DNA of 64,000 bases from Falsiroseomonas sp050563545 (GTDB lineage Bacteria; Pseudomonadota; Alphaproteobacteria; Acetobacterales; Acetobacteraceae). The position numbers were made by a program, and so were the translations under genes. Every line of letters begins with the position of its first letter. Position 1 is the stretch's first letter. Positions 50,952 through 58,058 of the stretch are shown one piece after another. The stretch covers positions 1-64,000 of the forward strand of contig NZ_JBNXUM010000037.1 of assembly GCF_050563545.1 (NCBI RefSeq). Reading direction: 5' to 3'. The notes under the pieces were generated by a model. The model was not told the DNA's origin and did no database searches. It saw only the letters and a program-made list of their open reading frames with translations.

Positions 50952-51662
50952 ATGACGCTGCCGGCCTGCCTCGTCGCGATCGTGCTGCTGATCGACGCAT
51001 CGGGCTCCGTCCCCGATCCGCTCTACGCCGCGCAGCGCGACGGGCCCGCCTCTGCCTTCGAGGATCCGCGCCTGATCCGCACGCTGGAACGCTCCGACGG
51101 CATCGCTGTCCTGCTCGCGGATTTCGACGCCCAGGCCCGCACCCGCGTGCCCTGGACGCTGATCCGCACCCGCGACGACGCCGCCGCCTTCGCCACCGCG
51201 GTGCGGGCCATCCGCCGCACCGGCCGCAGCGGCGTCACCGCCGTCGGCCGCGCCCTTGCGCATGCCAATGCCGTGCTGGCGGAGGCGCCCTGCACGCCCG
51301 CGAACCGCATGGTCGACATCTCCACCGACGGGATCGAGACGGACAGCCGCCTGCCCGCCCCCTTCATGCGCGACGCCGCCGCCGATGCGGGCACCGTGAT
51401 CAACGCCATCGCCTTCCTCGATCCCGCGCTGGCCGCCTCGCCCGAATTCGGCGCCGACGAGATCCTGGCGGAATCCGAGGCCTGGCTGCGCGACCACGTG
51501 GCCACGGGCTTCGTCCGCATCGCCCGCGGCGCCCAGGGCTTCGAGGAGAGCTTCCGGGCCAAGGTGATCGTCGAGGTCACCTCCCTGGAGCCGCCCATAC
51601 CGGACAGGCCCTCTCCCCCCACCGGGGGGAGAGGGTTGGATGAGGGGGGCGCCGCCCCGTGA
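50952..51662 (+). CDS. DUF1194 (von Willebrand A-like) protein, copy 3 of 3, with extended tail
   Basis: 236 residues from the ATG at 50952, which follows GGGGGAGG; the open frame upstream is not needed. The metal motif L-I-D-A-S-G-S-V-P-D and D-I-S-T-D-G-I-E-T-D match the other copies. After the shared E-V-T end, about 20 extra residues (D-R-P-S-P-P-T-G-G-R-G) are encoded by a palindromic element at 51609-51635, so the natural stop seems to have been lost. The TctC gene follows. Confidence 0.82.
   Translation: MTLPACLVAIVLLIDASGSVPDPLYAAQRDGPASAFEDPRLIRTLERSDGIAVLLADFDAQARTRVPWTLIRTRDDAAAFATAVRAIRRTGRSGVTAVGRALAHANAVLAEAPCTPANRMVDISTDGIETDSRLPAPFMRDAAADAGTVINAIAFLDPALAASPEFGADEILAESEAWLRDHVATGFVRIARGAQGFEESFRAKVIVEVTSLEPPIPDRPSPPTGGRGLDEGGAAP
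51609..51635. repeat. Palindromic element, copy D, inside a coding end
   Basis: A perfect 12-bp stem (51609-51620 with 51624-51635) closes a 3-base loop. It resembles the CCCTCTCC...GGAGAGGG ends of the other dispersed elements. It is read as the C-terminal tail of the third DUF1194 protein. Confidence 0.75.
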
Positions 51663-51688
51663 ACGTCGTCAGGCACCGGAAGCAAGCG

Positions 51689-52711
51689 ATGACCCCCACC
51701 CGCCGCGCCCTCCTCGCCAGCGTCCTCGCGACGCCCGCCGTGCCGGCGGCCGCGCTTGCGACGATCGCCGTTCCGGCCACGCTTGCGACGATCGCCGTTC
51801 CGGCGATCGCGCAGGACTGGCCGACGCGCCCGATCCGCGTCGTCGTGCCCAACGCCGCCGGCGGCGCGGCCGATACCTCGATCCGGCTGATCTCCGATCG
51901 CCTCACCCAGCTCCTCGGCCAGCCCGTGGTGGTGGACAACCGCGGCGGCGGCGGCGGGACCATCGCCGGCGCGGCCGTCGCCCAGTCCGCACCGGACGGC
52001 ACGACCTTCCTGGTCGACAACTTCGCCAATGTCGTGAATCCGCTGGTCCTGACGGGCCTGAGTTTCGACTACCGCACGAGCTTCGTGCCGGTGACCCAGA
52101 TCATGTCCATGCCGATGGGCGTCGTCGTCCGCGCCGACCTGCCCTGGCGAACGCTCGCCGAGCTCATCGCCGTGGCGAAGGCGCGGCCGGGCACGATCTC
52201 CATGGGCCAGCCCGGCAACGGCACCGCGGCGCATCTGACGCTCGTGCTGCTGCAGCAGCGCGCCGGGATCGAGTTCAACCAGGTGCCCTATCGCAGCGGC
52301 GGCGAGGTCACGCGCGATCTGCTCTCCGGCACGCTGGAGACGGCCTCGGCCGCGCTCTCCTCCGCGCTGCCGCTGGTGCGCGACGGGAAGATCCGCATGC
52401 TGGCCGTGACGTCGCGCGCGCGCTCCTCGGTGCTGCCCGACGCTCCGACGCTGGAGGAATCCGGGCTGCGCGACGCGGTGATCGAGGAATGGTTCGGCCT
52501 TTCGGCACCGCGCGGCACGCCGCCCGCGATCGTGGCGCGCATGGCCCAGGCCGTCGCCGCCGCGCTGCAGGCGCCCGAGATCCGCGCCCGCTACGCCCAG
52601 CTCGGCGCCGAGCCTGTCGGCAGCACGCCCGAGGCCTATGCCGCGACGGTGGAGGCGACCCGCGCCGGCATCGAGCGCATCGTGCGCGAGGGGAACGTCC
52701 AGTTGAATTGA
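51689..52711 (+). CDS. TctC/Bug-family periplasmic binding protein (4 of 4)
   Basis: 340 residues from the ATG at 51689; a GTG at 51659, overlapping the previous stop as GTGA, would add ten residues. The signal peptide (T-R-R-A-L-L-A-S) is unusually long because a 27-base tandem duplication (L-A-T-I-A-V-P-A) extends its hydrophobic part before the cut near A-I-A-Q. Family motifs are P-I-R-V-V-V-P-N-A-A-G-G, V-V-D-N-R-G-G-G-G and V-P-Y-R-S-G-G. No membrane partner is encoded nearby. Confidence 0.9.
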   Translation: MTPTRRALLASVLATPAVPAAALATIAVPATLATIAVPAIAQDWPTRPIRVVVPNAAGGAADTSIRLISDRLTQLLGQPVVVDNRGGGGGTIAGAAVAQSAPDGTTFLVDNFANVVNPLVLTGLSFDYRTSFVPVTQIMSMPMGVVVRADLPWRTLAELIAVAKARPGTISMGQPGNGTAAHLTLVLLQQRAGIEFNQVPYRSGGEVTRDLLSGTLETASAALSSALPLVRDGKIRMLAVTSRARSSVLPDAPTLEESGLRDAVIEEWFGLSAPRGTPPAIVARMAQAVAAALQAPEIRARYAQLGAEPVGSTPEAYAATVEATRAGIERIVREGNVQLN

Positions 52712-52798
52712 GACCGGGACGCCCGCGCCAGGGCTTGCGCCCCCGGGCGTGAACGCCTATCCGGCCCGCGCCTTCGCAGACGCAACAAGGAACGCCCC

Positions 52799-53221
52799 AT
52801 GGCCATCGAGCGCACCTTCTCCATCATCAAGCCCGACGCCACCCGGCGGAACCTGACCGGCGCGATCAACGCCATTTTCGAGAAGAACGGCCTGCGCATC
52901 GTCGCGCAGAAGCGCATCTGGATGTCGCGGGCACATGCCAAGAAGTTCTACGAGGTGCACGCCGCGCGTCCCTTCTACAACGACCTCGTGGACTTCATGG
53001 TCTCCGGCCCCGTCGTGGTCCAGGTGCTGGAGGGCGAGAACGCGGTGGCGAAGAACCGCGAGCTGATGGGCGCGACCAACCCCGCCAACGCCGCCGAGGG
53101 CACGATCCGCAAGCTGTTTGCCGAGAGCATCGAGGCGAATTCCGTGCACGGCTCCGACAGCCCGGAGAACGCGGCGATCGAGATCGCCTATTTCTTCGCG
53201 GGCTACGAGATCGTCGACTGA
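52799..53221 (+). CDS. ndk: Nucleoside diphosphate kinase
   Basis: 140 residues, the standard size. It keeps R-T-F-S-I-I-K-P-D-A at the start, the nucleotide-binding N-P-A-N-A-A-E-G-T-I-R and the phospho-His segment N-S-V-H-G-S-D-S (His near 119). It balances nucleoside triphosphates using ATP. Two hairpins follow the stop, suggesting that the transcript ends there. Confidence 0.96.
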   Translation: MAIERTFSIIKPDATRRNLTGAINAIFEKNGLRIVAQKRIWMSRAHAKKFYEVHAARPFYNDLVDFMVSGPVVVQVLEGENAVAKNRELMGATNPANAAEGTIRKLFAESIEANSVHGSDSPENAAIEIAYFFAGYEIVD

Positions 53222-53222
53222 G

Positions 53223-53259
53223 CCGCCCGGCGCCGGGCGGGGCGGGTCGGAAGACCCGC
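53223..53259 (+). terminator. Double-hairpin terminator region after ndk
   Basis: Immediately after the ndk stop, an 8-bp perfect stem (53223-53230 with 53233-53240) is followed by a 7-bp perfect stem with a GGAA loop (53242-53248 with 53253-53259). Only a short TT follows, so termination is probable but not certain. Confidence 0.5.
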
Positions 53260-53329
53260 TTCGGGGCTAACCTCCCCTCAATATTCCCAGGCTAACCCTG
53301 CCCTCCGGCAAGTGACCGGAGTGCTCCCC

Positions 53330-55327
53330 ATGGGCGGTTTCCTCGCCTCGATCGGCGTCCGCCTGGCGGCGGGGCTGCTGCTGCTGGGCGCCGTCGCGCT
53401 CGGCGGCGCCGCGGTGACCTGGGCCGGCGCCCAGGCCCAGGCCGACCGCACCGCCGCCCTGATGCGCCTGGCCGGCGCGGAGCCGCTGGCGGAGAGGCTG
53501 CGCGCCGGCGTCTATGCCGTGGTGATGGAAAGCCGCGGCCTCTACATCGCCCGCGACCGCGCCCAGGCCGAGCGCTTCGCCGCCGAGCTCGACCGCCACC
53601 TGGCCGCGCTGCAGCGGGACTGGGCCGCGCTGAAGCAGGTCCTGCCCGCGTCGGAGCAGGGCAGGGCCGCGACGCTCGAGACCGCGCTCGGCGCCTTCGT
53701 CGCGATGCGCGCCGAGCTCGCCCGCGTCGGCGTGGAGCAGGGCGCGCAGGCCGCCGACCGGCTCGGCAACAATGACGCCAACCGCGCGACGCGCACCGCC
53801 TTCAGCAACGCGCTCGACGCGCTCTCCGCCGCGGTCTCCGCAGACATCGCCCGCCTGCAGGACGAGACCCTGGCCGCCGGCCGCCAGCTCGCCCTGACGC
53901 TTCTGCTCGCCAGCTCGCTCGCCGTCGTCGCGGTCACCGCGACGATCCTCCTTCTCGCCCAGCGCGGCGTGGCGCGGCCGCTGCGCGACCTCGTCGCGGC
54001 GCTGCGCGCCATGGCCGACGGACGGCTCGACGAGGTGCGCCTGCCGCCTGCCGGGATCGGCGAGGTCGGCGCCATCGCCGGCGCGGCGCATGTCTTCCTC
54101 GGCACGCTGCGCGACAACCACCGCCTCGCCGCCGAGGCCGCGGAGGCGCATGCCGCGCGCGACCGCCGCCAGGCCGCGATGGACCGCCACACCCTGGAAT
54201 TCGGCGGCTCCGTCGCGGGTGTGATGAACCTGCTGGCGGAGAACGCCGCCGGCATGGAACGCGCCGCACAGTCCCTGTCGGAGATCGCCGCCTGCACGCG
54301 GGAAAGCGCCGCCGGCACGACGGAAGGCGCGCGCGGCAGCCAGCGCAACCTCCACGCCGTCGCCGCCGCGACCGAGGAGATGACCGCGAGCGTCGCCGAG
54401 ATCGCGCGCCAGGCCGCCGAGGCCGCCGCCGCCGCGCAGGACGCCGTCGCGCGGGTGCGCGCGACCGGCGAGACCGTCCAGGGCCTCGCCGCCGCCGCCG
54501 GCCAGGTCGGCGAGGTCGTGCGCCTGATCGCCGACATCGCCGCCCAGACCAACCTCCTCGCGCTCAATGCCACGATCGAGGCGGCGCGCGCGGGCGAAGC
54601 CGGCAAGGGCTTCGCGGTGGTGGCCGGCGAGGTGAAGCAGCTCGCCAGCCAGACCGCCTCGGCGACCGAGCGCATCGAACGGCAGGTCGCCGCCATCCAG
54701 GACGCCACCGGCCAGGCCGTCGCGGTGGTGCAGGGTGTGGCCACGGCGATCGCCCGGGTGGACAGCGTCGCCGCCGCCATCGCCGGCGCGGTGGACCAGC
54801 AGGCCTCCGCCACGCGGGAGATAGCGGCCAGCGTGCAGGCCGTGACCGGCCGCACCGAGGCGACCACCGCCGCGATGGACGTGCTCGCCGGCCAGGCCGG
54901 GCAGGCCGGCTCCGGCGCGCAGTCGGTACGCGACGCCTCGCTCGCCGTCAGCCGCGTCGCGCGCGAGCTGCGCGAGGAGGTCGAGCAGTTCCTCGCCGCC
55001 ATGCGCTGCGAGGAAGGCGAGCGCCGCCAGTTCGAACGCGTGCCCGGCCGGGAGATGGAGGTCGAGCTCCGCCGCGACGGCGCGCCGCCCTGCCGCGCGA
55101 CGCTTCTCGACATCGCCCGCGGCGGCGCCGCCTTCCGCGCCGATGTCGCGCTGCCGCCGGGCACCGGGATCCAGCTGGGCTTCCCCGGTCACGGCGTCGT
55201 CGGTGGCCGCGTCGCGCGCAGCGAGGCCGGCTACCTCGCCGTCGCTTTCCGCCAGGACCGCGAGGCGCTGGACCGCATCGCCGCGATCCTGGCCCGCCTG
55301 TCGCCGCCCCGGCAGCTCGCGGCCTGA
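53330..55327 (+). CDS. Methyl-accepting chemotaxis protein with C-terminal PilZ domain
   Basis: 665 residues from ATG 53330, eight bases after GGAG. TM1 about 7-30, a helical periplasmic domain (about 31-185), TM2 about 187-210 and HAMP (208-262). The signalling domain has its hairpin tip near 400-445 (A-Q-T-N-L-L-A-L-N-A and A-G-K-G-F-A-V-V-A). A C-terminal PilZ domain (about 565-655) follows, with R-Q-F-E-R and D-I-A-R-G-G. PilZ normally binds cyclic di-GMP, but here Ala replaces the Ser of the D-x-S-x-x-G motif. No other chemotaxis genes are present. The receptor probably tunes motility to cyclic di-GMP, an inference from the domain pair. Confidence 0.9.
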   Translation: MGGFLASIGVRLAAGLLLLGAVALGGAAVTWAGAQAQADRTAALMRLAGAEPLAERLRAGVYAVVMESRGLYIARDRAQAERFAAELDRHLAALQRDWAALKQVLPASEQGRAATLETALGAFVAMRAELARVGVEQGAQAADRLGNNDANRATRTAFSNALDALSAAVSADIARLQDETLAAGRQLALTLLLASSLAVVAVTATILLLAQRGVARPLRDLVAALRAMADGRLDEVRLPPAGIGEVGAIAGAAHVFLGTLRDNHRLAAEAAEAHAARDRRQAAMDRHTLEFGGSVAGVMNLLAENAAGMERAAQSLSEIAACTRESAAGTTEGARGSQRNLHAVAAATEEMTASVAEIARQAAEAAAAAQDAVARVRATGETVQGLAAAAGQVGEVVRLIADIAAQTNLLALNATIEAARAGEAGKGFAVVAGEVKQLASQTASATERIERQVAAIQDATGQAVAVVQGVATAIARVDSVAAAIAGAVDQQASATREIAASVQAVTGRTEATTAAMDVLAGQAGQAGSGAQSVRDASLAVSRVARELREEVEQFLAAMRCEEGERRQFERVPGREMEVELRRDGAPPCRATLLDIARGGAAFRADVALPPGTGIQLGFPGHGVVGGRVARSEAGYLAVAFRQDREALDRIAAILARLSPPRQLAA

Positions 55328-55335
55328 GCGGTGTC

Positions 55336-55359
55336 GCATCCGCACGGGTTGCGGAATGC
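55336..55359 (+). terminator. Possible terminator hairpin after the chemoreceptor gene
   Basis: A stem of nine or ten bases (55336-55344 with 55350-55359, one bulge) closes a five-base loop, nine bases after the stop. There is no T-run, so the call is tentative. Confidence 0.3.
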
Positions 55360-55455
55360 CGCGCATGTGATGATTGCGCCCGGCATCCTGCCGCGGGATG
55401 TTGCGCGAAGGCGCCTCGCCGGCCGTCGCGCGAAGGCCCATAAAGCCGGCCATCC

Positions 55456-55878
55456 ATGCTCGATTTCATCTCGCGCCTGACCTACGACATCGTGCAGGGC
55501 CATGCGGGCTACGCGCCGCACGCCGTCTGCCTGCTGGAAGACCCCGCGATCATCGCGGTGGAGGTCGTCACGAACCTCGCCGTGGCGCTGGCCTATTTCC
55601 TGATCCCCGTCGCGCTCTGGCGGCTGGTGCGCCACGCGCCGGCGCTGCCCTTCCGCTCGGTCGTCGTGATGTTCCTGGTCTTCATCCTGGCCTGCGGGAC
55701 GTCGCACCTGACCCGCGTGGCGAACCTGTTCCTGGGCGGGTGGACCTATTGGCTGGACGCGGCGGTCTGCACCGTGACGGCGGTCGCGAGCCTCGGCACC
55801 GCGATCGGCCTGGCGCGGCACGGCCGGTCCATCGCCGCGCTGGCTGCGCGCCGTCTGGCGCAGCCCGGCGCGGCGTGA
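55456..55878 (+). CDS. Ethylene-receptor-like three-helix membrane sensor module
   Basis: 140 residues with three hydrophobic helices (about 33-55, 67-85 and 95-115). The second contains C-G-T-S-H-L, matching the copper-binding Cys and His of plant ethylene receptors and their cyanobacterial relatives. Those proteins normally continue into a kinase; here the protein ends and a separate HWE kinase gene starts with a 4-base overlap. It could sense a copper- or gas-linked signal. Ligand binding is inferred from the motif only. Confidence 0.75.
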   Translation: MLDFISRLTYDIVQGHAGYAPHAVCLLEDPAIIAVEVVTNLAVALAYFLIPVALWRLVRHAPALPFRSVVVMFLVFILACGTSHLTRVANLFLGGWTYWLDAAVCTVTAVASLGTAIGLARHGRSIAALAARRLAQPGAA

Positions 55879-56702
55879 GCGCGCCGGTCCTCTGGACGCT
55901 CGGCGCCGCCGCGACGCTGGCCGTTCTGACCGGGCTGCTGCTCCGCGTCTGGGGGCGGCGCGTCGCCCGCGAAATGGCGGAGGAGCGCGCCATCGTGGCG
56001 GCGCTGCAGGCCCAGCGCGACGCGCAGCGCACGGCCAAGGCGGCGGCCGAGGCGCAGCGCACGCTGCTGCTGCACGAGGTCAACCACCGCGCGCGCAACG
56101 CGCTCAGCATCGTGCAGGCGCTGGTGCGGATGTCGGCCCCGCGCGGCAGCGCGGGCGCCGCCGAGATCAACGGCCGCATCGCCGCGCTGGCCAGCGCGCA
56201 TGAGCTGCTGGCCAGCCGCGACTGGCTGGGGACGGACATGATGGCGCTTGCCGCCGGCGTGCTGGCGCCGTTCCGGGGCCGCGGGCTCGCGCTGCGCGGC
56301 GAGCCGCTGCCCGTCCCGCCGGCGCAGGTGCAGCCGCTGTCCATGGTGCTGCACGAGCTCGCCACCAACGCGGCGAAGCACGGCGCGCTGTCCGCCGGCG
56401 GCGTGGTCGAGCTGTCCTGGCACATCACGGAGGAGGAGCTGCTGCTGCGTTGGGCGGAGCAGGGCGGGCCGCCCGTCCCCGGCCTGCCGCGCCGCCGCGG
56501 CGTCGGCACGCGGGTGATCGACACGCTGGTGGAGGCGCAGCTGCGCGGCCGGCTCCGCCGCGACTGGAACGAGCGGGGCCTGCGCGTCGAGATCGCCGTG
56601 CCGACGCGCGCGGCGCCGCCGCTGGCGCCGCCGGCCGGCGCCGCGGCCATCGCGGGCATGCCCGCGCCGGAGCCCGGGGCCCGTCAAAGGCTCAGCTTGT
56701 AG
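55875..56702 (+). CDS. HWE-family sensor histidine kinase
   Basis: 275 residues from GTG 55875 (GTGA overlap with the sensor gene). One N-terminal membrane helix (about 6-25) leads into a coiled coil and the phospho-acceptor region H67-E-V-N-H-R-A-R-N. Then comes L-H-E-L-A-T-N-A-A-K-H-G (N box) and the W-x-E motif R-W-A-E-Q, which define the HWE class. It most likely docks with the ethylene-receptor-like protein. No response regulator is adjacent. The 3' end overlaps the converging acetyltransferase gene by 19 bases. Confidence 0.87.
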   Translation: MSAPVLWTLGAAATLAVLTGLLLRVWGRRVAREMAEERAIVAALQAQRDAQRTAKAAAEAQRTLLLHEVNHRARNALSIVQALVRMSAPRGSAGAAEINGRIAALASAHELLASRDWLGTDMMALAAGVLAPFRGRGLALRGEPLPVPPAQVQPLSMVLHELATNAAKHGALSAGGVVELSWHITEEELLLRWAEQGGPPVPGLPRRRGVGTRVIDTLVEAQLRGRLRRDWNERGLRVEIAVPTRAAPPLAPPAGAAAIAGMPAPEPGARQRLSL

Positions 56703-57154
56703 CCCTCGTGCGAGGCCTTGAAGCCCAGCCGGTCGTAGAAGCGGTGGGCCGCCTTGCGGGACTTGTCGGTGGTCAGCTGCACCGTCGCGCAGCCTCGCGC
56801 CCGGCAGGCCTCCACCGCCCAGCGCATCATCGCGGCGCCGAGCCCCTGGCCGCGACAGGGCGCGGCGATGCGCACCGCCTCGACTTGGCCGCGCCAGGCG
56901 CCCTTCTTCGACAGCCCCGGCAGGAAGGACAGCTGCATCGTGCCCACGACCTCGCCGCCGCGCGCCGCCACGACCAGGCGCTGGTTCGGGTCGGCGGCGA
57001 TGGCGCGGAAGGCCGCGAGGTAGCCGGGATGCAGCGGCAGCGACGCGTCCTCCCGCGCGGCGCCGAGATGGTCGTCGGCGAGCATGGCGACGATCGCCGG
57101 CAGGTCGGCCTCGGTGGCGTCGCGGAAGACGAGGGTGGCAGGCGCGACCGTCAT
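56684..57154 (-). CDS. GNAT acetyltransferase
   Basis: 156 residues with the GNAT acetyl-CoA loop R-G-Q-G-L-G (about residue 98) and the C-terminal A-A-H-R-F-Y-D-R-L-G-F motif. Target unknown. It is the last gene of a same-strand run behind purM, purN and a small membrane protein, 23 bases after the latter. Confidence 0.87.
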   Translation of the reverse strand: MTVAPATLVFRDATEADLPAIVAMLADDHLGAAREDASLPLHPGYLAAFRAIAADPNQRLVVAARGGEVVGTMQLSFLPGLSKKGAWRGQVEAVRIAAPCRGQGLGAAMMRWAVEACRARGCATVQLTTDKSRKAAHRFYDRLGFKASHEGYKLSL

Positions 57155-57177
57155 TCAGGCCGGCCCGCGCGAGCGCA

Positions 57178-57339
57178 CTAAACCAAAAAGATCCACATCA
57201 GCAACAGGATCGCGATCGTCGCGCCGATCGCGTAGGTGCTGCCTTTCAGGAAGCTGTCGTAGAAGGACACGCGCTCCGGCATGATGTCGGAGGCCTTGAC
57301 CTCCACCAGCTCGAACGACGCGGGGCCATGCTCGGCCAT
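57178..57339 (-). CDS. Small single-helix membrane protein, possibly aa3-type oxidase subunit IV-like
   Basis: 53 residues from ATG 57339, chosen because GGGGAA lies seven bases upstream; a longer start at 57360 would overlap purN. The N-terminus is polar (M-A-E-H-G-P-A-S-F-E-L), followed by a Y-D-S-F-L-K-G-S segment and one C-terminal helix ending at the terminus. Length and layout resemble the small subunit IV of bacterial aa3 oxidases, but no oxidase gene is near, so this is tentative. It may simply be a purN-linked small protein. Confidence 0.55.
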   Translation of the reverse strand: MAEHGPASFELVEVKASDIMPERVSFYDSFLKGSTYAIGATIAILLLMWIFLV

Positions 57340-57356
57340 TGTTGCGTTCCCCATGC

Positions 57357-58058
57357 TCAACCCTGACCCCGGCTTGTAGGAAGCAGGGACGGGACGGGCA
57401 AGGGGTTGGCCAGCGCGCCCTCGGCGCCCGAAGGGGGATTGGGCACCGCGATCCGGGTCCCGGCCCCCTCGAGCCGCACCAGGCCGGCCGCCAGCCAGGC
57501 CAGCGCCGCCGGATACAGCCGGTGCTCCTGCGCCAGCACCCGGGCGGCGAGCTCGGCCTCAGTGTCGCCGTCGAGCACGGGCACGGCCGCCTGGGCCAGG
57601 ATCGGCCCGTCATCCACACCCGCCCGCACGAGGTGGACGGTGCAGCCATGGATCTTCACCCCCGCCGCCAGCGCCCTGGCATGCGTATCGAGCCCCCGGA
57701 AGCTCGGCAGCAGCGAGGGGTGGATGTTCACCAGCCGGTCCTGCCAGCGCGTCACGAAGCCCTCGGTCAGCACGCGCATGAAGCCGGCGAGCGCGATCAG
57801 CTCGATCCCGTGGCCATGCAGCTCGGCCTCCATCGCGCGCTCGAAGGCGTCGCGGTCCCGGCCGAAGAGGCGCGATTCCACGGCGGCCGTCGGGATCCCG
57901 CGCCCCCGCGCGAAGGCGAGGCCCGCGGCATTGTCCTTGTTCGACAGGACCAGCGCGATCTCGGCGGGATAGGCGGGATCCTCGGCGGCGTTGAGCAGCG
58001 CCGCCATGTTGCTGCCGCGGCCCGAGATCACGATGGCGGTGCGGACACGGCGGGTCAT
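57357..58058 (-). CDS. purN: Phosphoribosylglycinamide formyltransferase
   Basis: Third step of purine synthesis, formylating GAR with 10-formyl-tetrahydrofolate. 233 residues, about 20 longer than E. coli at the C-terminus. It has S-G-R-G-S-N-M at the phosphate site and N-I-H-P-S-L-L-P-S-F plus D-D-G-P-I-L, which hold the catalytic Asn, His and Asp. Its start overlaps the purM stop by 4 bases. Confidence 0.95.
   Translation of the reverse strand: MTRRVRTAIVISGRGSNMAALLNAAEDPAYPAEIALVLSNKDNAAGLAFARGRGIPTAAVESRLFGRDRDAFERAMEAELHGHGIELIALAGFMRVLTEGFVTRWQDRLVNIHPSLLPSFRGLDTHARALAAGVKIHGCTVHLVRAGVDDGPILAQAAVPVLDGDTEAELAARVLAQEHRLYPAALAWLAAGLVRLEGAGTRIAVPNPPSGAEGALANPLPVPSLLPTSRGQG

Noticed and set aside
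55456..56702. Single gene broken by a frameshift
   Set aside because: The first protein ends with a clean stop, the second begins at GTG with its own membrane helix, and the 4-base overlap matches the style of many other junctions here. Re-sequencing could still change this.
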